Source: an uncultured Chlorobiaceae bacterium (GTDB lineage Bacteria > Bacteroidota > Chlorobiia > Chlorobiales > Chlorobiaceae). From it: a stretch of DNA of 64,000 nt. The position numbers and the translations under genes were made by a program. Below the pieces are notes generated by a model. That model had not been told where the DNA came from and ran no database searches. It worked only from the letters and a program-made list of their open reading frames with translations. This document shows, piece after piece, positions 37,850 through 47,071 of the stretch; position 1 is the stretch's first letter; each line of letters begins with the position of its first letter. The stretch lies in contig CAJAJL010000078.1 of the NCBI GenBank assembly GCA_903940125.1, positions 1-64,000 on the forward strand, read 5' to 3'.

Positions 37850-38319
37850 ATAGAGCGGATGATACAGACCGCATGTGCAGCAGCGCCCTCCTCCCGTCCT
37901 ATGTAGCCGAGCTTTTCATTGGTGGTCGCCTTGACTGAGACGGTTCCGATTTCAACACCCAGGCAGCGTGCAATGTTTTTACGCATTTCCGTGATGTAGG
38001 GTGCTATTTTTGGTGCTTCAAGAAGCAGCATAGCGTCGACGTTCAAGGTCTGGTACCCATTTTTTTTAAGAAGCTTCCCGACATGTTTAAGCAGAATCAT
38101 GCTGTCGATATCCTTGAATTCCTGGCTCGTGTTGGGGAAGTGAAGGCCAATGTCGCCCAGTGCTGCTGCACCAAGAAGTGCATCGCTTACGGCATGAAGC
38201 AGAACATCGGCATCGCTGTGGCCGTCAAGTCCTTTATCTCCCGGGATATGTACGCCGCCGATTACCAGTTTCCGGCCTTCAGCAAAAGGGTGTACATCAA
38301 TACCAATTCCAATGCGCAT
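37846..38319 (-). CDS. ispF: 2-C-methyl-D-erythritol 2,4-cyclodiphosphate synthase
   Basis: Fifth step of the MEP isoprenoid pathway that supplies chlorophyll tails, carotenoids and quinones. 157 residues. Zinc ligands Asp8 and His10 (GIDVHPF) and the later His of [17 protein letters not shown] are present, and the LHFPNT and [16 protein letters not shown] motifs fit. Start at ATG 38319. It converges on the permease gene with the two stop codons interlocked, so there is no intergenic DNA for a terminator. Confidence 0.97.
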   Translation of the reverse strand: MRIGIGIDVHPFAEGRKLVIGGVHIPGDKGLDGHSDADVLLHAVSDALLGAAALGDIGLHFPNTSQEFKDIDSMILLKHVGKLLKKNGYQTLNVDAMLLLEAPKIAPYITEMRKNIARCLGVEIGTVSVKATTNEKLGYIGREEGAAAHAVCIIRSI

Positions 38320-38521
38320 GGTTGTTCGAGGTTTTAAGAGTTATAACAGACGGTATCAAAGATAGAATAAATCGGGAAAAATCAGAACCGGATAGCTGAA
38401 GTACCGGAGAAAATCCTTAAAATTAAAGGCTAATTATTGATATGTTCTTTTGTTATGAGTTTAGTGCAACAGAAAGAGCTATTTTGGAAAATATTATTGC
38501 CAGGGGGAACGGAGGTACTGT

Positions 38522-39628
38522 ATGATCTTTTCACGTTTACAGCGTTTTTTTTGGGTGTGTGCTGGTACTTCGGTAGACTTTATTGAAAAATACCCGACAG
38601 AGCACAGCAAATATTTTGGAATAGGGGCAACCATTTTTTTTACTGCGCTTTTTGCTGCCTTGTCTGGAGGATATGCGCTTTATTTTGTTTTCGCCGGTAC
38701 GCCCTTAGGTGAATTGTGGGCAGTCCTTTTTGGAATCATCTGGGGTGTGGCAATCTTGAATCTTGATCGTTCAATAGTTTCAGGGATCAACAAGACATCC
38801 AAAGGGTTGAAACAGTTCCTGCAAGCTTCTCCAAGACTGGTTTTTGCTGTTTTGATTGCTTTTGTCATTGCCCGTCCTCTCGAATTGAAAATATTTGACA
38901 AGGAGATCCATGAGCAGCTTCGAGCCCGGTATCTTTCAGAGCAAAAGGAGCGGATTGTCAAGGTGCAGCAGTCATTTTCTGAAAAATATGGACTTGAGCT
39001 CGCTCAGATCAAAACCTACCAGGACGAGTACGATAAGCTTAGCAGTGAGGTTAATCACTTACGCGAGGAGCTTAAGCAGGAAGTATTTGGTTCCCGTACA
39101 TCAACAACGTCAGGAGTCCAGGGATACGGTACCTATGCAAAAAATAAAGAACTGGTTGTATCAGCCAAGCAGACGAGGCTTGAATTTCTTGCTGGGCAGC
39201 TTGCCGAGTTGCGTGGGTATATGAATCGTCAGAAAGCTGCTGAGGGAATTAATAATCAGATGATGCTGACTGATGACAAGCTTGATGGTAAAGCCGCACA
39301 CGCTGGTTTTGCCGACCGGAACTGGGCACTCGGTGAGTTGACCCATTCGTCAAGTGATGTTAGCCGCTCTTCAGCTAATGCTATTGTATTTATCACTCTG
39401 CTGTTTATTGTTTTCGAATGCGCTCCCCTTATCGTCAAGCTGCTTGCTGATGCAGGGCCATCTGATATTGATATCAAGGAAACAGAATCTCGAATTATCA
39501 CGCAATTGACGAATACATCCTTTTTTTCGCGTAACAGAAGCATACGGGAGTACCGTTTCATGGGTTCAAAAATCGGAAGACGGCGGGCGAAAAAATATGT
39601 TTCGAATAAAAGGGGATGGGGGCGATAG
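38522..39628 (+). CDS. DUF4407 membrane protein
   Basis: A 368-residue membrane protein of the DUF4407 family, function unknown. Four hydrophobic helices are visible: about 39-58, 63-82 and 105-120 near the N-terminus and one at about 285-305. Between the third and fourth lies a charged stretch of about 160 residues with a heptad look (LSEQKERIVKVQQSFSEK onward), likely a coiled coil. The IFECAPLIVKLLADAGPSD motif after the last helix is typical. GGAGG lies seven bases before the ATG. Its end is two bases from the pyrD stop. Confidence 0.8.
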   Translation: MIFSRLQRFFWVCAGTSVDFIEKYPTEHSKYFGIGATIFFTALFAALSGGYALYFVFAGTPLGELWAVLFGIIWGVAILNLDRSIVSGINKTSKGLKQFLQASPRLVFAVLIAFVIARPLELKIFDKEIHEQLRARYLSEQKERIVKVQQSFSEKYGLELAQIKTYQDEYDKLSSEVNHLREELKQEVFGSRTSTTSGVQGYGTYAKNKELVVSAKQTRLEFLAGQLAELRGYMNRQKAAEGINNQMMLTDDKLDGKAAHAGFADRNWALGELTHSSSDVSRSSANAIVFITLLFIVFECAPLIVKLLADAGPSDIDIKETESRIITQLTNTSFFSRNRSIREYRFMGSKIGRRRAKKYVSNKRGWGR

Positions 39629-39630
39629 CG

Positions 39631-40575
39631 TTAATCAGTGAGTAGACTGCCACTGTATTCACTGATGGGTGTCGCTCCGGGAGTTGAAAAGTATTGTTCA
39701 AGAGCAGTGGCGACCTGTTCGCCGATATCGGGGTAGACAAAGTTCATGGTGCCGATCTGTACAGCCTTCGATCCGGCAAGCAGAAACTCCATGGCGTCCT
39801 CAAACCCTGCAATGCCGCCCATACCTATAACAGGAATGGTGACGGCTTTGAAGACTTCCCACACTTTAGCAAGAGCAATTGGTTTTATTGCCGGTCCTGA
39901 CAGTCCACCAGTAATGTTTTTCAACAGTGGCCGTCGGCTCTTATAGTTAATCGCCATACCGACAACAGTATTTATAAGCGAGACCGAGTCGGCACCGGCT
40001 TCTTCAGCAGCAAGGGCAATGGAGCTGATTGAAGTGACGTTCGGTGTCAGCTTTATCATCAAGTGACGGGTGGTTATTTTACGCAGTTCCGAGACGATTT
40101 CATACGTTGCATCCCGGCTCACACCCATAATCATACACTCACCTTTGACGTTAGGGCAGGAAAGGTTGATCTCATAACCATTAAGACCGTCAACGGCATC
40201 AAGCCTTGATACCACTTCACAATATTCGTCGATAGAACGTCCGGCTATATTGACAATGACGGCAGTATCAAGTGTTCGAAGAAAAGGAACTTTCTCTGTA
40301 ATGAACCGTTCAAGCCCGACATTGGCCAGTCCGATGGCATTGATCATTCCAGACGGAGTCTCAGCGATGCGCTGGGGGAGATTGCCGGTTCTCGGTTCAA
40401 GAGAAATGGCCTTGGTTACAATACCCCCGATTTTGGACAGGTCACAGAGCTGATTGAGTTCTTCGCCATAAGAAACAGTTCCCGAGGCAAGGAGTACCGG
40501 TGATTTCAGATCAAGTTCCCGCCCGAGAGATACTGATGCACAGGTGGCAGGTTTGGCTCTTCCTTGTAGGCTCAT
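39631..40575 (-). CDS. pyrD: dihydroorotate dehydrogenase, class 1
   Basis: FMN enzyme oxidising dihydroorotate to orotate in pyrimidine synthesis. 314 residues, TIM barrel. The catalytic base is the cysteine of INLSCPNVKGE, which marks class 1 rather than the serine of membrane class 2. Class 1B usually pairs with the iron-sulfur subunit PyrK, which is not adjacent. GGIAGFEDAMEFLLAGSKAVQIGT is the phosphate/FMN-binding end. The start MSLQGRAKPATCASVSLG may be a few residues long. Confidence 0.95.
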   Translation of the reverse strand: MSLQGRAKPATCASVSLGRELDLKSPVLLASGTVSYGEELNQLCDLSKIGGIVTKAISLEPRTGNLPQRIAETPSGMINAIGLANVGLERFITEKVPFLRTLDTAVIVNIAGRSIDEYCEVVSRLDAVDGLNGYEINLSCPNVKGECMIMGVSRDATYEIVSELRKITTRHLMIKLTPNVTSISSIALAAEEAGADSVSLINTVVGMAINYKSRRPLLKNITGGLSGPAIKPIALAKVWEVFKAVTIPVIGMGGIAGFEDAMEFLLAGSKAVQIGTMNFVYPDIGEQVATALEQYFSTPGATPISEYSGSLLTD

Positions 40576-40601
40576 GTTGTTCGGTGCTTGAGAAGTGCGG
40601 T

Positions 40602-40631
40602 CGATGCGCTACAATTGTTTATAGCGCATCG
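40602..40631. terminator. hairpin between glgP and pyrD
   Basis: CGATGCGCTA and TAGCGCATCG form a perfect ten-base-pair stem with a ten-base loop. On the minus strand, where both genes lie, no T-tract follows; on the + strand GCTTTT follows. It may be a weak terminator or an RNA processing stem. Confidence 0.4.
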
Positions 40632-40653
40632 GCTTTTAACGTTCAGTTCAGTT

Positions 40654-42768
40654 TTATTTTCTGTTCAGGTAGTAGCAGGTAGCATAGTCCTTCACCATTC
40701 TGTGGGTATTGTACACCGGTGCTATAGTTGCAATAGCGTTCCGGATTTTATTGATCCACTGGACGGGTATGTTAGCCTCGTTGCGTTCGTAATAAGCAGG
40801 GATGATCTGGTTTTCCAGCACTGAGTACAATTGTTCAGCGTCGAAACTATCCTGTTCCTCATGGTTTTCAAAAGATTCACCGTTTCCGATCGCAAAACCG
40901 TTTTGACCGTTATAGGCTTCTGGCCACCATCCATCGAGCACACTGAAATTCAGACCGCCGTGCAGTACGGTTTTTTCGCCTGATGTACCGCTTGCCTCCA
41001 TTGGCCTGACCGGAGTGTTCAGCCAGACATCAACGCCCGATACCATACGTTTTGCAACACCGAGGTTGTAGTTTTCAAGGAAAACAACCTTGCCGCTGAA
41101 TTCCGGGCGGCGTGAGTGGTGTACTATCTGTCGGATGTAATCTTTTCCTGCATCGTCATGCGGATGTGCTTTTCCTGCAAATACAATCTGAAGCGGTCTT
41201 GATGAATGATTGATGATTTTGCTCAGGCGCTCAAGATCTCTGAAAACCAGTGGTGCGCGCTTGTATGTGGCAAAACGTCTTGCAAAGCCAATGGTGAGAA
41301 CATCGGGAGAGAACGTGTTTTTTCTCGAACGCATGGCATCGTATTCGCTGTAGATTGAATTTGTATGCTGATGAAAAAGCTGGTTGCTCAGATATCTGTC
41401 CATAAAGTCAATCAGATGACGCTTCAGGGTGTAACGCAGGGACCAGAGCTCCTCATCGGTGACTTCTGCAAGTACGGCTTCAGCGGTCTCGCGTGAAAGG
41501 CTCATGTCATCAACACTGCCGGTGAATTTTTTCCAGAAATTATCGGTATAACCGCATGTCCAGCTGCTGGCGTGCACGCCGTTCGTAATATGGCCGATAG
41601 GAACCTCTGCAGCATTTTTTTCGGGAAAGAGATGCTGCCACATAATACGCGATACTTCTCCGTGCAGTTTCGAAACACCGTTTGCCGAGCGGGACAAATG
41701 CAGTGCAAGCACTGTCATGGTGAAAAGTCCGTAAATATTATTTTTATCTTCGGATCCAAGTCTCATCAGATCATCGAAGTTCATGCCGATCGTGGTAAGG
41801 TACTTGTCGAAAGTGTAATGCATCATATCGCTTGAAAAGCGGTCATGACCTGCAGGAACGGGAGTGTGTGTTGTAAAGACGCAGAGTGAACGGACGTTTT
41901 CTATTGCTTCTGTTTGCGACACTCCTTTTCTCAGCTCATTGGCAAGCAGTTCAAGCGTAAGAAATGCTGAGTGACCTTCGTTCATATGATAGACTGTGGG
42001 TTGTATGCCGAGCTGGTCAAGAAGCTTTACGCCGCCGATACCGAGAATAATCTCCTGGTTGATGCGCATGTTCTGGTCACCGCCATAGACTCTGCAACAG
42101 ATATCACGATAATGGGATTCATTGGCTGCAATGTTGGTATCAAGCAGGTAAAGTGTTGCTCTGCCTACTTTGAGGCTCCATGCCTGGGCATAAACCTCGC
42201 TTTGGGCTATATTGACCGTAATGATAAGGTCATTGCCTTCCGCGTCTTTGACTTTTTCTATAGGCAGGTGCTCAGGGTATTGAAGGGGATAGTCTTCCTT
42301 CTGCCAGCCGTCCTGATTGAGGTTCTGTCGGAAATAACCTTCTTTGTAAAATAAGGTAATGCCTATAAAGTTGATACCAAGGTCGCTGGCCGATTTCAGG
42401 TGATCACCCGAAAGGACGCCGAGTCCTCCTGAATATATTCTTACGCTTTCATGAATGCCGAATTCCGCACTGAAATATGCAACAGGATCCTTGACAAGTT
42501 CCGGAGTGTTTATTGCAGCCCAGGTCTCTTTTTCGTTGAGGTAGGCGGAAAAACGTGCATAAGCCCGGTCTATTTTGCTGCCGAATTCGCCAGTACAGCG
42601 GGCGACAAGTTCATCATTGGATATATGACGTAACAGCTCAACCGGGTTATGATTATTTCTTTCCCAAAGCAGCGGCGAAAGTTCTTCAAAAATTTGTTTT
42701 GCTTCTGTATCCCATGACCACCATAGATTTCTTGTAAGTTCTTTAAGAGCAGATATGTTATTTTGCAT
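40654..42768 (-). CDS. glgP: alpha-glucan (glycogen/maltodextrin) phosphorylase, GT35
   Basis: Releases glucose 1-phosphate from stored glycogen or maltodextrin. 704 residues, the short archaeal/Thermus-type alpha-glucan phosphorylase. The PLP-lysine region reads RPMEASGTSGEKTVLHGG, followed by FSVLDGWWPEAY. VAYFSAEFGIHESVRIYSGGLGVLSGDH is the diagnostic N-terminal block, and VYHMNEGHSAFL and FTTHTPVPAGHD are active-site neighbours. The start opens the typical LKELTRNLWWSWD helix. It probably feeds sugar phosphates to the phosphoketolase route at 50-57 kb. Confidence 0.95.
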   Translation of the reverse strand: MQNNISALKELTRNLWWSWDTEAKQIFEELSPLLWERNNHNPVELLRHISNDELVARCTGEFGSKIDRAYARFSAYLNEKETWAAINTPELVKDPVAYFSAEFGIHESVRIYSGGLGVLSGDHLKSASDLGINFIGITLFYKEGYFRQNLNQDGWQKEDYPLQYPEHLPIEKVKDAEGNDLIITVNIAQSEVYAQAWSLKVGRATLYLLDTNIAANESHYRDICCRVYGGDQNMRINQEIILGIGGVKLLDQLGIQPTVYHMNEGHSAFLTLELLANELRKGVSQTEAIENVRSLCVFTTHTPVPAGHDRFSSDMMHYTFDKYLTTIGMNFDDLMRLGSEDKNNIYGLFTMTVLALHLSRSANGVSKLHGEVSRIMWQHLFPEKNAAEVPIGHITNGVHASSWTCGYTDNFWKKFTGSVDDMSLSRETAEAVLAEVTDEELWSLRYTLKRHLIDFMDRYLSNQLFHQHTNSIYSEYDAMRSRKNTFSPDVLTIGFARRFATYKRAPLVFRDLERLSKIINHSSRPLQIVFAGKAHPHDDAGKDYIRQIVHHSRRPEFSGKVVFLENYNLGVAKRMVSGVDVWLNTPVRPMEASGTSGEKTVLHGGLNFSVLDGWWPEAYNGQNGFAIGNGESFENHEEQDSFDAEQLYSVLENQIIPAYYERNEANIPVQWINKIRNAIATIAPVYNTHRMVKDYATCYYLNRK

Positions 42769-42930
42769 AATTTGAAAGGGATAATGATTGCTTTACGATC
42801 GGAGGTTGATGAAAGGCTGTATCTTTGCAACGACAAGCATCTTCTTCATATCCGATGAATTCGTGCCAGATGATTAAAAGTAATGGCCAATTTACAGTTT
42901 TAGAATTGAAAACCGCAAGTCTGAAATAAT

Positions 42931-43806
42931 TTGATTACAGGTGATGTAAAAATAGCGCATATATCGGATCTTCATATATCCGGTATGCAGGATCGTCGGC
43001 AGCTTGACTGCCTTTCTCGTTTGTTTGATCATTTCAACACAGCAGGGTATGATCATCTTGTTATTTCAGGTGATCTCAGCAATAGTGCTTCTTCCGGGGA
43101 CTGGAAGATTATCAGAAAGAAACTGGAGAGTCATGGGTTCTACCACTGGGATAAAACCACCATTATTCCAGGAAATCATGATCTGATTATTCTTGAAGAG
43201 GAGATGCGCTTTTATAACGCGCTGAATCCACTGCAGCAGTTAAGAAAAAAGACTTTTGATCGCAGGGTTGTTGAGTTTTGCCACTTTTTTCAAGAACTGA
43301 TTACAGGAGATGATAGGGGAAATCAAGTATTTCCCTTTCTCAAAATTATAAACTATTCATCGGTTAAAATTGCAATTGCAGCTCTGAACTCGGTTTATCC
43401 CTGGTATCCTGCTGATAATCCCCTTGGTGCCAGAGGTTACATCAGCCCGGGCCAGTTGCGGGCCCTGAGCAGTGAGCCTGTTCTGACTTCACTTGTGGAT
43501 TGTTTTGTTATTGGTCTTTGTCATCATGCTTACAAAGTCTATGGCACTGATTCTCCGATTGACCTTGCTTTCGACTGGACTATGGAGTTGAAAAACCGTG
43601 ATGAGTTTCTTGAAGTCATGAAAGTTATACATGCAAAGCTGGTTTTGCATGGTCATTTTCATCGGTTTCAATCATACGAGGTCGGGGATATAACCTTTAT
43701 TAATGGGGGAAGTTTTCGTTACAATCCGCTTTGCTACAGTGAACTGGTCATCAATGGTCAGGGAAGCTGCGTCCAGAAGTTTGTTACCCTGCCTATAAAA
43801 AGTTAA
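42931..43806 (+). CDS. calcineurin-like metallophosphoesterase
   Basis: A 291-residue cytoplasmic phosphoesterase. The two-metal site is visible: Asp13 and His15 (HISDLHI), Asp48 (SGDLSN), Asn82 and His83 (GNHD), then GLCHHAYK and HGHFHRF near the C-terminus. The class includes cyclic-nucleotide and nucleotide phosphatases; substrate unknown. The only start giving the whole fold is the TTG at 42931. A perfect 14-bp terminator follows. Confidence 0.85.
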   Translation: MITGDVKIAHISDLHISGMQDRRQLDCLSRLFDHFNTAGYDHLVISGDLSNSASSGDWKIIRKKLESHGFYHWDKTTIIPGNHDLIILEEEMRFYNALNPLQQLRKKTFDRRVVEFCHFFQELITGDDRGNQVFPFLKIINYSSVKIAIAALNSVYPWYPADNPLGARGYISPGQLRALSSEPVLTSLVDCFVIGLCHHAYKVYGTDSPIDLAFDWTMELKNRDEFLEVMKVIHAKLVLHGHFHRFQSYEVGDITFINGGSFRYNPLCYSELVINGQGSCVQKFVTLPIKS

Positions 43807-43847
43807 AGAGAATATGGCTGTACTCCTAAGACTGCCATATTCTCTTT
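43805..43847. terminator. strong bidirectional terminator
   Basis: AAAGAGAATATGGC (43805-43818) and GCCATATTCTCTTT (43834-43847) form a perfect 14-base-pair stem with a 15-base loop, followed by ATTTG. It serves the convergent phosphoesterase and ferritin genes. Confidence 0.9.
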
Positions 43848-43868
43848 ATTTGCAATTGTTATTGATTA

Positions 43869-44363
43869 TCAGTTCTGACCTCTCCGGGCGAGCTGGCGAT
43901 CCATCATAATCAGGGCATGACCTTTCTCACCTGCCATTTTCAGGGTTTCCAGGATTGCAGATGCTGTAGCCTCTTCCTCAACCTGCTCGCTGATAAAACC
44001 GTGGAGAAGAACTTGTGCGGCATAATCCTTCTCATCAAGAGCTAATTCATAGAGCTTATTGATGAGTACGGTTATTTTTCGTTCGTGTTTAAGGACTTCT
44101 TCGAAAAGTGCGGTTGGTGATTTAAATTCCGAAGGTGGCTGTTCAATAGTTTGGAGCTCAACACGCCCTCCTCTTTCATTGATGAATTTGTAGAGTTTCA
44201 TGGCATGCTCTCTTTCCTCTTTGGTCTGTATTTTCAACCAACTGGCAAAACCAGGAAGGTTCTGTGATTCGGAGTATGCCGCCATTGAAAGGTAGAGATA
44301 TGAAGACGAAAATTCATGATTGAGCTGATCATTGAATGCTTTCTGAAGTGCTTTGCTTAGCAT
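43869..44363 (-). CDS. ftnA: ferritin
   Basis: Iron-storage protein forming 24-subunit shells. 164 residues, four-helix bundle. The ferroxidase-centre residues of bacterial ferritin fit: Glu17 ([10 protein letters not shown]), Glu50 and His53 (EEREHAMK), with Glu94 and the QVEEEATA segment further on. FtnA, not bacterioferritin, because no haem-binding methionine pattern is seen. A second ferritin-like gene lies 87 bases upstream on the same strand. Confidence 0.95.
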   Translation of the reverse strand: MLSKALQKAFNDQLNHEFSSSYLYLSMAAYSESQNLPGFASWLKIQTKEEREHAMKLYKFINERGGRVELQTIEQPPSEFKSPTALFEEVLKHERKITVLINKLYELALDEKDYAAQVLLHGFISEQVEEEATASAILETLKMAGEKGHALIMMDRQLARRGQN

Positions 44364-44450
44364 GGTACTGCCTCCCTGATATTGTTTTCTTTTAGTGCTG
44401 TAACGTATGCTTAAGTCAACATGAAGCCATTCTTATAAGTTTCTCTCAAT

Positions 44451-44924
44451 CTAAGTGAGCGTTTTTTTCATGTAGTTACGGATTCTTTCGGCATGATCGC
44501 AGTCCTCCTGATTGAGCTGTTTAAAAATATTAGAGGAAAGGGAATTTGTCGGGCTGTCCAGAAACTGCTGAAAATGGGATTCACCTGCAGCAAGTTCAAG
44601 ATCGAGAGCAATTTGCAATGCTTCGGTTTTTGACGGGGGAGTATCCGAATATTGAGTGATAAGTTCTGAAATTTTTCTGTTTGTATCAATCAGGGATTGA
44701 AGGTCTGTGGATAACAGGTTGTCCGGAAAAAATTCCAGCGGCTGCGGTTGTTTTTTTTCCTGCAGAAGCAGCGATGCATGCCCTTGTTCTTCCATTGTCA
44801 ACTCCCACCAGAAATCCTCATCCTCAAAAAAAGCGTCATGAAAAATGGTGTAGAGTTTAGCAAGGCTCAGTTCCAGCTTTATTGACTCGTCAAGATGTTT
44901 TTGCAGTGTTGCCGTCATGGTCAA
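44451..44924 (-). CDS. ferritin-like/rubrerythrin-like di-iron protein
   Basis: A 157-residue, probably all-helical protein. Metal-binding motifs of the ferritin-like superfamily can be seen: Glu in KLELSLAKLY, EEQGH (about residues 45-49, an ExxH), Glu in LDLELAAGESH and a final EDCDHAER. There is no C-terminal rubredoxin domain with CxxC pairs, so it is not a classic rubrerythrin. Tryptophans at FWWEL are unusual at the core. The start may be the third codon (MTATLQKHL). Likely role: iron or peroxide handling, alongside the ferritin. Confidence 0.7.
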   Translation of the reverse strand: MTMTATLQKHLDESIKLELSLAKLYTIFHDAFFEDEDFWWELTMEEQGHASLLLQEKKQPQPLEFFPDNLLSTDLQSLIDTNRKISELITQYSDTPPSKTEALQIALDLELAAGESHFQQFLDSPTNSLSSNIFKQLNQEDCDHAERIRNYMKKTLT

Positions 44925-44979
44925 TACAGTTAATTTGTCTGTTATCCGAAAGGGATACGGGCTGAAGAAGCATAGATCG

Positions 44980-46836
44980 TTACTTGTTGCGGTAGGATGC
45001 GTATTCCTGTAAACTTTTAACGCCGAACTCCTGGTGACGGATGCAATCTATAGCTTGCACTGATGCCTCTGCCGCCTCGATAGTGGTAACAAACGGTACA
45101 TTGCTTAATACCGAAGCTGCCCCTATAGCCTCTTCATCGTGCAGGGCTTTTTCACCTCTTGGAGTGTTGATGACAAAGTTGATCTTGCCGTGCTTGATAA
45201 TGTCGAAGATGTTTGGTCGCCCCTCTTCACCCACCTTGAAGACTTTTTTACATTCAATACCGTTCTCAGTTAGAAACTGGTGTGTGCCTGCTGTAGCGAT
45301 CAGATCGAAGTCCATGCGGTAGAGTGCTTTTGCGATGGCAAGAATACGCTGGTTTTTATCCTGATCATTCACACTGATGAAAACCGCTCCGGAGAGGGGG
45401 AGCTGCATACTTGCCGCCTGATAAGCCTTGGCAAAAGCTTCAGGGAACTCATCTGCCAGGCTCATTGCTTCACCGGTTGAGCGCATTTCAGGGCCTAGGT
45501 AGACTCCCGATTTTACAAATTTAGAGAATGGGAAAACCGGTTCCTTAATGGCCAGGTGCTTCATGCCGAGTTCATCGCAATCTTTCAGATCATACTCTTT
45601 ACGCAGATCACTGAGTTTTTCACCAAGCATAACTCGGGTTGCAATCTTTACAACGGGTATTGCTGTAGCCTTGCCGACAAAAGGAACAGTACGGCTGGCT
45701 CTTGGGTTGACCTCAATAACATAGACACTTTCGTTCTGAACAGCATACTGTACGTTCATCAGTCCTACAACCTTCAGGTTTTCCGCAAGAGTGCGAGTGT
45801 AGGCCTTCATTGTAGCAATGACAGTCGGACTGATGTTGTGATAAGGAAGAATAGATGTTGAATCGCCACTGTGTATACCGGCAGCCTCAACATGCTGCAT
45901 AATGCCGCTGATAACGCAGTCAGTTGTATCGGCAATGGCATCAATGTCAAATTCAACAGCAGTTTCCAGAAAACGGTCAATCAGCAGGGGATATTTTTCT
46001 GTAATGAAGAGGGCTTGATCGACATACTCTTTGAGTGAATCGTCATTGTAGACGATTTTCATTGCACGCCCTCCAAGAACATAGCTTGGGCGGACCAGTG
46101 CAGGGTAACCAATTCTCTTCGTGATTATTCTGGCTTCTTCAAAGCTGATTGCTGTTCCGTATTCGGGATGGGGAATATCCAGCTCTTCAAGAAGCGCACC
46201 AAATTTTTTACGGTCTTCGGCCAGATCGATGCCTTTTGACGAGGTACCGAGAATAGTTACACCAGCCTCGTGAAGTTTGGCGGAGAGCTTCAGTGGCGTC
46301 TGTCCCCCAAAACTGACAATGACACCGAGAGGATTTTCGTGCTCAATAATGCGAATCGTGTCCTCAAACGTGAGGGGTTCAAAGTAGAGCTTATCGGCTA
46401 TGTCGTAGTCAGTTGAAACAGTTTCAGGGTTACAGTTGACCATGATGGTTTCATATCCGGCCTCTTTAAGAGCGAATACAGCCTGGACGCAGCAATAATC
46501 AAACTCGATACCCTGGCCGATCCTGTTTGGACCTCCTCCGAGAATAATAACTTTTTTCAGGGATGAAGAAACGGACTCGTTTTCTTCTTCGTATGTCGAA
46601 TAATGGTAGGGTGTTTTAGCATCGAATTCTGCAGCGCAGGTGTCAACTGTTTTGAAGACGGATTCAACACCGTAATGTCTTCTGAGTGCTCGAATTGAAG
46701 GTTCTGCTGTATTGAAAATATTGGCAAGCTGAAAATCGGAAAACCCGTTTTGTTTGGCTTGAAGCAGCCTCTCTTTCGGGAATTTTCTTGAAAGGTCAAT
46801 AATCTCCTGTGTCGGGTCGGAAGCTTTAATGGTCAT
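44980..46836 (-). CDS. carB: carbamoyl-phosphate synthase large subunit, C-terminal part (split CarB)
   Basis: Second half of CPSase, making carbamoyl phosphate for arginine and pyrimidines. 618 residues against about 1070 for full CarB. It starts in the oligomerisation region (FSDFQLANIFNTAEPSI), continues with the second ATP-grasp unit (KVIILGGGPNRIGQGIEFDY near 93-112) and ends with the MGS-like allosteric domain (ATAGTHQFLTENGI). The first carboxyphosphate-forming half is absent from the adjacent DNA; upstream is the divergent ribBA. Separate N and C polypeptides are known in several phyla, so this is probably a natural split, not a deletion. Confidence 0.92.
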   Translation of the reverse strand: MTIKASDPTQEIIDLSRKFPKERLLQAKQNGFSDFQLANIFNTAEPSIRALRRHYGVESVFKTVDTCAAEFDAKTPYHYSTYEEENESVSSSLKKVIILGGGPNRIGQGIEFDYCCVQAVFALKEAGYETIMVNCNPETVSTDYDIADKLYFEPLTFEDTIRIIEHENPLGVIVSFGGQTPLKLSAKLHEAGVTILGTSSKGIDLAEDRKKFGALLEELDIPHPEYGTAISFEEARIITKRIGYPALVRPSYVLGGRAMKIVYNDDSLKEYVDQALFITEKYPLLIDRFLETAVEFDIDAIADTTDCVISGIMQHVEAAGIHSGDSTSILPYHNISPTVIATMKAYTRTLAENLKVVGLMNVQYAVQNESVYVIEVNPRASRTVPFVGKATAIPVVKIATRVMLGEKLSDLRKEYDLKDCDELGMKHLAIKEPVFPFSKFVKSGVYLGPEMRSTGEAMSLADEFPEAFAKAYQAASMQLPLSGAVFISVNDQDKNQRILAIAKALYRMDFDLIATAGTHQFLTENGIECKKVFKVGEEGRPNIFDIIKHGKINFVINTPRGEKALHDEEAIGAASVLSNVPFVTTIEAAEASVQAIDCIRHQEFGVKSLQEYASYRNK

Positions 46837-47012
46837 GCAATCTCTATAGTTTTAAGAAGCTTCATGATGTAGCTGTATAAAGGTAACAATTCACCTCTGT
46901 ATAAAAAACCGGTGCATTATACAAAAATGCGCATGCTTCTCAAAGCTGGGGGGTGCCAGCCTCTTTCCTCTTCTTTTTTTCCTCACTGCAAATGGTTCAG
47001 GAATTTTTTTAC

Positions 47013-47064
47013 ATTACACTGTTTTTGTGTTCTCTTCTCTGTTGATGTTGAAAACAGGTGTAAT
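47013..47064 (+). promoter_or_regulatory. leader hairpin sequestering the ribBA ribosome binding site
   Basis: ATTACACTGTTTT (47013-47025) pairs with AAAACAGGTGTAAT (47051-47064) over 13 base pairs with one bulged C, enclosing a 25-base loop. The 3' arm contains AGGTG (47056-47060), the only Shine-Dalgarno-like sequence before the ribBA ATG at 47072. Folding would hide it. It does not look like an FMN riboswitch, which is longer and has conserved junctions. Confidence 0.5.
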
Positions 47065-47071
47065 AACGTGA

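Noticed and set aside
46944-46960. Small GCTGG/CCAGC hairpin followed by T-rich sequence in the carB-ribBA gap as a terminator
   Set aside because: The stem is only five base pairs and the T residues are interrupted by C; too weak to call.
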